From Tanypteryx hageni (taxonomy: Eukaryota; Arthropoda; Insecta; Odonata; Petaluridae): a stretch of DNA of 64,000 nucleotides. The translations under genes were made by a program, and so were the position numbers. The stretch is taken from assembly GCA_028673005.1 (NCBI GenBank), contig CM054114.1, forward strand, positions 9,579,108 through 9,643,107, read 5' to 3'. Shown piece by piece: positions 60,901 to 64,000 of this stretch. The notes beneath the pieces were generated by a model. That model saw nothing but the letters and a program-made list of their open reading frames with translations, was not told where the DNA came from and did no database searches. How positions within the stretch are numbered: the stretch's first letter is position 1; each line of letters begins with the position of its first letter.

Positions 60901-62664
60901 TTTATTTCCTCTGCATCTCCTTATTTGTCTTAGGTACCTTTCTCTCCATGCCACGATCTCTGGACGTTCAATCAAAACCTTTCGTTTTGATTGACAGGTT
61001 TTCCAGTTGAAACCCAGTTGATGAATTACCTTTAGTAAATATGTTCGCTTGCAACTAAGTATACCATCTTCTTCCGGCGATGCGAGTAAATTTTTCACCG
61101 TCGGTAGCATTTTATGCACCGCATAGAATTCGTGGATTATTCTTCGCACACAACATTTTCCAAAATCATCAAGATCGATTCTCTTCTTGCGTTCAGATTT
61201 TTTGCCCTTAGGGGTGGCGAAAGATAACTGCCCTTTTTCTGCCGACATTTTCCCCTCTCTTACAATTTTCTTCACAGTAGTCACACCAACTCCTGTAGCC
61301 TTGGCTGTCGATAACGCCACATTCATATCCAAATTGTTCTCTATTTTCAAATCTTTTAAATAACAGTTTACTTTATAAACCATTTCACGAGCTTGGCTCC
61401 TGAGAGGCCTGCCTCGGACTGATGACGATTTTGATGTACTGGCCATTCCACACAAGCAATCCCACCAAAGCAAAAATCAAAATCGAAATCCAAAAAGAAT
61501 GTCCAAGAGATAAGCAAAAGTCAAACACGTAAAAAAAACAAGAGAGCACAGGAAAATATAACAAGTAGCAAGAGCTGGCAACCGCGAGGAAGTGAAGCGA
61601 TCACGAGGGAGAGAGTAAGCGGGAGTGGGGGTATAGGTACTCCTCCTTGGTGGGGGTGCGCGGAAATTTCTGCGCAGGTCGTTATCTACGCGGTACTACT
61701 ATAATAACACATTCAAGCCGAGTGCCATCAATAGATGACGCTCGGAATTTGCCGAGATCTGAGCACCATCTATTGATGACGTGCTACTACGCAGTTCCCT
61801 CTCTGCTTTCAAAATTTCACATCCTTCCATTTCATCAGGTAAAGTGCTTGAACCTTCACAAAGGTCTCATTTGAAGTCTGCCTTTTGTATGGTATACTTC
61901 GCTCCTCGGTACGAGTTTTATATTTTAATTGCAGCCCTTTTCACATTTCTATCTATTGATTTGTTTTTTCTTTATTTTCTGGTAAATAATTTATGCCTTT
62001 TGTTAATTTATTTTGTTTTATGTTCAGTTTTGTTTACTAAAGCTTAAAGTACCCAAAATCATGTTTTACCGAATGAATTTAATAATTTAACATTCATATA
62101 GAATTATATTATTATTATATTTTAAAAAATCTCGGATTTCGATAATCTTGGTAAATATGACTCGACTTGAAAGTGTTAAGCTACACAAAAAGTCATATCT
62201 ATTGCTATGAATACAGTAGTACGCTGTATGAAAAACTTGGGATTTGTCTGTATGTAATACTGTTTTAAATTCTTAAATAATAAATGTTGGTAATTTTACT
62301 TCTGTGTTTTCTTGAAACTTGACCATATGGGACCTTGATTTGACTGAAAGTTGCATGAAAATATTTGTTAAACTATCTTCAAAATATTTAGTAAATTTGT
62401 CATATCTTCTTTTGAGGATTTATACATTCAGCTATTAACAACTGTTGACATTTTGGCAGTGAGCATGATTTGGAGGAGGTGCTAACATTGCAGACTAGAC
62501 TGTACAAATGTGCACACATCTTTCTTGGCCGTTGCGGACCCCCTGTGGGTGGTTTGCGCTCGTTGGGTCTGCTTGGATCGCTTCCGCTGCCAAATGATGC
62601 CAGTGCCAGAGTCATAGATTGTGAATGTGTGCGTAGGTGGGGACGACAGGGAAGTACCAACAAG
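33704..62664 (+). CDS. TTLL5: Tubulin polyglutamylase TTLL5-like (12 exons, 3' end beyond the window)
   Basis: Joined exons: 33704-33963, 40910-41132, 48605-48711, 50688-50901, 52250-52503, 52663-52865, 53381-53700, 54634-55099, 55320-55410, 55670-55832, 55989-56155, 62460-62664; phases agree throughout. From ATG 33710 this gives about 889 codons and is still open. The product is a tubulin-tyrosine-ligase-like enzyme that adds glutamate chains to tubulin tails (and other substrates in animals) using ATP. The TTL core runs from exon 2 to exon 7: '[16 protein letters not shown]', '[15 protein letters not shown]', '[19 protein letters not shown]', '[15 protein letters not shown]' (ATP-binding Lys and loop), '[20 protein letters not shown]', '[20 protein letters not shown]' and '[13 protein letters not shown]' (metal-binding Glu/Asn). 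The post-core '[12 protein letters not shown]' and '[13 protein letters not shown]' segments are typical of TTLL5 relative to TTLL4. Confidence 0.93.
35524..36818. mobile_element. Possible pogo-like MITE, outer element of a nest
   Basis: The left end 'CCGTATTTTTCTGTGTACAA' with TA before it and 'AAAAGATGCACCC' inside resembles common arthropod pogo-type MITE termini. A degraded counterpart 'GTGCATCTTATACATCGAAT' is at 36797-36816. The right limit is approximate. It contains the MITE at 35712-36231. Confidence 0.45.
35712..36231. mobile_element. 520-bp MITE with TA target (nested)
   Basis: Left end 'CCATATATGCTGGCGTATAA' plus 'GTCGACC'; right end 'GGCCGACTTATATGGCGAAT' plus 'ATGTC', an imperfect inverted repeat of about 26 bp. 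TA lies outside both ends (35710-35711 and 36232-36233). Non-coding interior. Confidence 0.7.
38781..38882. mobile_element. 102-bp hAT-like MITE
   Basis: Begins 'CAGTGTTTCTCAACC' and ends 'GTTGAGAAACACTG', a perfect 14-bp terminal inverted repeat of a widespread hAT type. No clear 8-bp duplication is left. Non-coding. Confidence 0.75.
40910..41132 (+). CDS. TTLL5: TTLL5 exon 2 of 12
   Basis: Acceptor 'GGTTGTGCAG', in-phase completion of a Val codon, then an acidic stretch and the start of the TTL core ('[15 protein letters not shown]', '[20 protein letters not shown]'). It ends at Glu of 'GLRE'. The donor is GCAAGT (AG|GCAAGT), a GC-AG intron: the next exon begins with Val-His-Pro-Asn, giving 'GLREVHPN' as in known TTLL5 proteins ('HEVHPS'). 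Confidence 0.9.
42078..42944. mobile_element. 867-bp pogo/Tigger-like MITE
   Basis: Left end 'CAGTGAAATGTCAGTATAAC' and right end the inverted '...ACACTGACATTTTACTG', with TA on each side (42076-42077 and 42945-42946). Subterminal sequences again form inverted matches. No transposase visible. Confidence 0.8.
45089..47585. mobile_element. 2.5-kb pogo-like element with a nested SINE
   Basis: Left end 'CAGTGAAGCCTCGTTATTTT' and right end 'AAAATAACTAGGTTTTACTC' are imperfect inverted copies; TA lies on each side (45087-45088 and 47586-47587). The interior includes a tRNA-SINE at 45931-46110. A short open stretch near 46864-47005 ('[16 protein letters not shown]', a stop, then '[17 protein letters not shown]') looks like an acidic transposase N-terminus, but I cannot name it with confidence. 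Confidence 0.65.
45931..46110 (+). mobile_element. tRNA-derived SINE
   Basis: The 5' part looks like a tRNA: A-box 'GGTAGAGGGGTGGTTAGTG', B-box 'GGGTTCGAATCC' and pairing ends 'GCC...GGGCA'. A short body follows ('AAAAGGCCGTTAACGGCT') and an A-rich 'AAATAAATAAATAAAAT' tail. It would be transcribed by RNA polymerase III from the A and B boxes if active. Confidence 0.82.
47780..47960. repeat. Dispersed repeat copy B, SINE/LINE tail-like
   Basis: Begins with 'CCTTCAGAAGGGACGTTAAG' and continues through blocks shared with 27725-27850. The opening is a tail found in various arthropod retroposons. No tRNA-like head is seen to the left. Confidence 0.6.
48605..48711 (+). CDS. TTLL5: TTLL5 exon 3 of 12
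   Basis: Encodes '[19 protein letters not shown]', '[10 protein letters not shown]' and 'RVNHFPR' (Arg codon split AG|G). Donor GTGAAA at 48712. 'NLLWTG' and 'VNHFPR' are signature TTL-family segments in the central domain. Confidence 0.93.
49391..50623 (+). mobile_element. pogo-superfamily DNA transposon, copy 2
   Basis: TIRs begin 'CCGTAAATACCCGCATATAA' (left), with the inverted '...GCGGGTATTTATGG' on the right; TA on each side (49389-49390 and 50624-50625). Same family and orientation as 4405-5428. Retains a C-terminal transposase piece at 50060-50356. At about 1.23 kb it lacks the catalytic domain and is non-autonomous. Confidence 0.87.
50060..50356 (+). pseudogene. pogo/CENP-B-type transposase C-terminal fragment
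   Basis: 98 residues: '[20 protein letters not shown]', then '[17 protein letters not shown]' and an acidic end '...DEEFLGF'. The 'W..(I)I.KSFK.CGISNALDG.ED' pattern closes the DDE region of pogo-like (Jerky/Tigger-type) transposases. The N-terminal CENP-B HTH and the catalytic Asp residues are missing, so it cannot be an active transposase. Confidence 0.75.
50688..50901 (+). CDS. TTLL5: TTLL5 exon 4 of 12
   Basis: Completes the split Arg, then '[18 protein letters not shown]', '[18 protein letters not shown]' and '[17 protein letters not shown]', the ATP-grasp nucleotide-binding segment. I place the donor at GTATGT (50902), giving phase 0 and '...IVNC|PNQVP'. Confidence 0.9.
50902..52249 (+). 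other. TTLL5 intron (1.35 kb)
   Basis: AT-rich, GT-AG. A lone MITE-like end ('CCATATTTACTCAAATATAA' near 51306) is visible without a partner. Confidence 0.7.
52250..52503 (+). CDS. TTLL5: TTLL5 exon 5 of 12
   Basis: '[20 protein letters not shown]' then '[20 protein letters not shown]' and '[19 protein letters not shown]'. '[10 protein letters not shown]' is a core ATP-grasp strand. Donor GTGAGT at 52504 splits a Lys codon. Confidence 0.94.
52663..52865 (+). CDS. TTLL5: TTLL5 exon 6 of 12
   Basis: '[20 protein letters not shown]', then '[20 protein letters not shown]' and 'APHPHNCF'. Matches the helical region before the last catalytic segment. Donor GTGTGT at 52866 splits the Glu of 'ELFGFD'. 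Confidence 0.93.
53381..53700 (+). CDS. TTLL5: TTLL5 exon 7 of 12
   Basis: Acceptor 'TTCATTTCAG'. '[20 protein letters not shown]' and '[13 protein letters not shown]' contain the metal-binding Glu and Asn of the active site. A Ser-rich linker follows ('[18 protein letters not shown]'). Donor GTAGGT at 53701, phase 0. Confidence 0.92.
53701..54633 (+). other. TTLL5 intron (0.93 kb)
   Basis: AT-rich, GT-AG, nothing recognised. Confidence 0.75.
54634..55099 (+). CDS. TTLL5: TTLL5 exon 8 of 12
   Basis: Acceptor 'ACTTTGCAG'. Begins '[16 protein letters not shown]', then '[18 protein letters not shown]' (conserved post-core segment in TTLL5), then '[16 protein letters not shown]'. Donor GTTGGT at 55100. 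Confidence 0.9.
55320..55410 (+). CDS. TTLL5: TTLL5 exon 9 of 12
   Basis: Short exon: '[20 protein letters not shown]' then '[10 protein letters not shown]'. Phases 1 in and 2 out agree with its neighbours. Little family conservation; accepted on splice sites, frame and position. Confidence 0.8.
55670..55832 (+). CDS. TTLL5: TTLL5 exon 10 of 12
   Basis: '[20 protein letters not shown]' and '[20 protein letters not shown]', the conserved helical region after the catalytic core. Acceptor 'AATTTTTAG', donor GTAATT at 55833. Confidence 0.91.
55989..56155 (+). CDS. TTLL5: TTLL5 exon 11 of 12
   Basis: '[20 protein letters not shown]' then '[12 protein letters not shown]', matching the TTLL5 'LGDFIIVYNKET' segment; ends 'QQFLAVA' with Arg split AG|. 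Donor GTAAGG at 56156. Confidence 0.92.
57323..58110. repeat. Dispersed repeat, copy B (unclassified)
   Basis: Longer partner of 7927-8348 with the same block order plus extra internal sequence (for example around 57720-57960). A partial third block, 'ATACTTCCTCTAAATACTAC' to 'GAGAAAGTAAAAATG', recurs at about 58300-58340. No coding capacity. Confidence 0.75.
59199..59245. repeat. Near-perfect 47-bp palindrome
   Basis: Arms of 23 bp ('ATTTTCATAGTATCATCATC' plus AGG, and its inverse) separated by one base, with a single mismatch. It could extrude as a cruciform or form an RNA hairpin. Confidence 0.9.
60006..61446 (-). CDS. DDE transposase, two exons, one in-frame TGA
   Basis: Exon 1 is 61446-60337 and exon 2 is 60260-60006; phase 0 at the junction; 454 codons in total plus the stop. 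An alternative ATG at 61473 adds nine residues. Near residues 40-60 is an HTH-like '[18 protein letters not shown]'. Catalytic residues: Asp in '[10 protein letters not shown]', Asp in '[10 protein letters not shown]', Glu in 'HPDINPIEM', with 81 residues between the second Asp and Glu; ordinary Tc1/mariner has 34-41. The C-terminus is acidic ('[17 protein letters not shown]'). The TGA at 60357-60355 sits where relatives have Trp after 'NPIEM(V/I)'. The family would cut and paste its own ends at TA sites. Confidence 0.85.
60261..60336 (-). other. Apparent 76-nt intron in the transposase
   Basis: On the minus strand: CAG|GTAATA ... TTAATTAG|GTATCT. The AT-rich insert has stops in the reading frame, and removing it rejoins 'GDLKRQ' with '[13 protein letters not shown]' in phase. 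Confidence 0.7.
61716..61775. repeat. Short direct/inverted repeat motif beside the transposon
   Basis: Two related units, 'GTGCCATCAATAGATGACGC' and 'GCACCATCTATTGATGACGT', about 40 bp apart. The inner 'ATCAATAGAT'/'ATCTATTGAT' is inverted while the flanks are direct. Confidence 0.6.
62460..62664 (+). CDS. TTLL5: TTLL5 exon 12 (last in window)
   Basis: Acceptor 'CATTTTGGCAG' completes the split Arg/Ser codon. '[20 protein letters not shown]' then '[20 protein letters not shown]' and '...[11 protein letters not shown]'. Phase 0 donor GTGAGC at 62665. The phase fit with exon 11 and the open frame support it, and the Leu-rich start resembles the TTLL5 region after the helical segment. The gene continues past 64000. 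Confidence 0.82.
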
Positions 62665-64000
62665 GTGAGCCATTGTTATTATTTTGCCATTCTTTCAGTA
62701 ATTTAAATTAAGTATTACACAAAATATGCATCAGTAGATGTAATTCTTGGTGTTTTTCTTTTATATGAATTGTTTTCACATAAATTGTCCATTATGTTTT
62801 TTCCTGATTACCCCTATTATATTCACAGTATTACTTGAAAAGTATATTTGTTCCTTTTATTTTAATCTGCATTAAAAATTTTATTTTTAGTGTTTTATAT
62901 GTCATCGACTAAAGAAATTGAGATACACTGTGGCTTGGAAGAACAGCATTTTATATCATAAAAATTATAGCCATGAAATTAGACATATTTATCTTCATTT
63001 GAGGCAACACTACCAGAAAGTATGAAAAAAATGCTGGTTTGTTGGTGCAATTTGAAAGAATTTCATATTGCTACCTTTAACTTTTTAGTATAAATAAATA
63101 AATATTTGTAAATGAACATTTGTCAATTGGATGGAAAATATAAAATATGAAAACATGATACCTATAGTCCTGCCCCGGGAAAATTGATTTCATTTTCATT
63201 CTGAGTAATTTGATGTAGTGCCATCAAACAGAAAATTGTCTATTAATACTTAGTGCATTTCTGTCCAAGAGGCCCATCACGATTTTATTAATATTTGCTT
63301 TGGTTTTGCATCACTTTTGTTTTGTCAGCCTATATTACCATTTCTTATCTTTGGTTAAAACTAATTTATTACAATCAATTTTTTCTTTGAACTTTTTTAA
63401 AACAGCTGATGACACCTTTTTAGTAAGTCAATAAACACTGAGCACTTTTAAATAGTCTTTTTCTATATAATTTACATACTAAAACATTTATATTTGCATT
63501 GTGAATAAATAGCATAAAGAATTTTTTAGCTGTTTTTATATATCGAAGGAAGTAGAAGTATTATTTCACTATGGATTAAACAGATTTGTCTTTATGAAAT
63601 TCAGAATGTACTGGGTTCAGAAGAAAAGTTATAAATTTTATTTATGAATTGAAAGATCAAGCAAATAGAAGAGTATTTTATTAAGAAGATTCTTTTTGGT
63701 TGTAAATCAAAGATTAAAAGGATTTTGTTACTATATATGAAGAATTTCAGATATTAAAAATTTGTACAGCTTTTTTGGATCTCATAGATATTTTTAATAA
63801 GGAAAATGTATGACTATTCACACTCTTGATAGGTAAACCATATTTTATATTCCTTCTTTATAAATAATTATCCAGTGTTATTTATTTGAAACCATTACTT
63901 TTAGCAGTCAAGTCTCTCTGATTGAATTTCACAATAAAACCTTGGGATAGTACAAATGAATCTAGTGCAGTGCTATCGGAAGAAAAATGGGTTAGTAATT
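62665..64000 (+). other. TTLL5 intron, continuing past the window
   Basis: AT-rich, no exon or element recognised. Confidence 0.6.

Larger units (their letters stand above)
59552..61699 (-). mobile_element. Tc1/mariner-superfamily transposon with DD81E spacing (Sailor-like)
   Basis: Perfect terminal inverted repeats of at least 24 bp ('GTAGTACCGCGTAGATAACG' plus ACCT at the left, inverse at the right). The sequence is TATA at each edge, so the TA target could be placed at 59550-59551/61700-61701 or two bases further out. About 2.15 kb. It contains one transposase gene on the minus strand with an apparent intron. It has fewer lesions than any other DNA transposon here, so it is probably the youngest. 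Confidence 0.87.
56156..62459 (+). other. TTLL5 intron (6.3 kb)
   Basis: GT-AG. Carries a lone MITE-like end near 56385 ('CCATATTTCTCAGCATATAA'), the dispersed repeat copy B, a short palindrome and the DD81E transposon. The other stretches are AT-rich and unremarkable. Confidence 0.8.

Overview
The window is eukaryotic nuclear DNA, most likely from an insect or another arthropod with a large, AT-rich, transposon-filled genome. Two metazoan genes are read from conserved exons with good splice sites, and the remaining sequence is introns and intergenic DNA packed with old mobile elements. Nothing prokaryotic is present (no operons, no ribosome binding sites). I cannot name the species.

Host genes. 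(1) The 3' end of a Pellino E3 ubiquitin ligase gene lies on the + strand: three last coding exons (2431-2652, 4073-4188, 11124-11250), then a probable 3' UTR to about 13,020. The FHA-like N-terminus lies upstream of the window. (2) A TTLL5-type tubulin polyglutamylase gene lies on the + strand from about 31.6/33.7 kb to beyond the right edge. Twelve confident or likely coding exons (33704-62664) join in phase into about 889 codons; there is one speculative extra 5' exon. One of its introns has a GC-AG boundary.

Mobile DNA by region. 1-1012: LINE 3' end with a TATC tail, followed by a 0.67-kb polypyrimidine tract. 4.4-10.2 kb (second Pellino intron in the window): two pogo/Tigger-like elements, a 145-bp snap-back hairpin built on a tRNA-like sequence, a hAT C-terminal fragment and a hAT MITE with 8-bp target duplication. 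15.5-20.1 kb: a nearly complete Jockey-clade retrotransposon with two ORFs, whose second ORF has just two in-frame TGA codons. 20.8-21.0 kb: N-terminal fragment of a possible hAT transposase. 22.0-26.2 kb: a mariner-type transposon with long inverted repeats, split by a 3'-truncated Ty3/gypsy-type LTR retrotransposon. 26.3-28.1 kb: piggyBac C-terminus and a hAT element. 29.0-30.5 kb: decayed LINE reverse transcriptase. TTLL5 introns: nested MITEs (35.5-36.8 kb), a hAT MITE (38.8 kb), pogo-like elements (42.1-42.9, 45.1-47.6 with a nested tRNA-SINE, 49.4-50.6 kb), and a 2.15-kb Tc1/mariner-superfamily element with catalytic spacing of about DD81E, perfect TIRs and an apparent 76-nt intron (59.55-61.70 kb).

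How it fits together. Pellino acts in Toll/IL-1-type innate signalling as an E3 ligase; TTLL5 adds glutamates to tubulin tails. They are separate transcription units pointing the same way, and nothing in the sequence suggests joint function. The most unusual content is the intron-bearing DD81E transposon, the tRNA-like snap-back hairpin, the GC-AG intron, and the retrotransposon-in-transposon nest.
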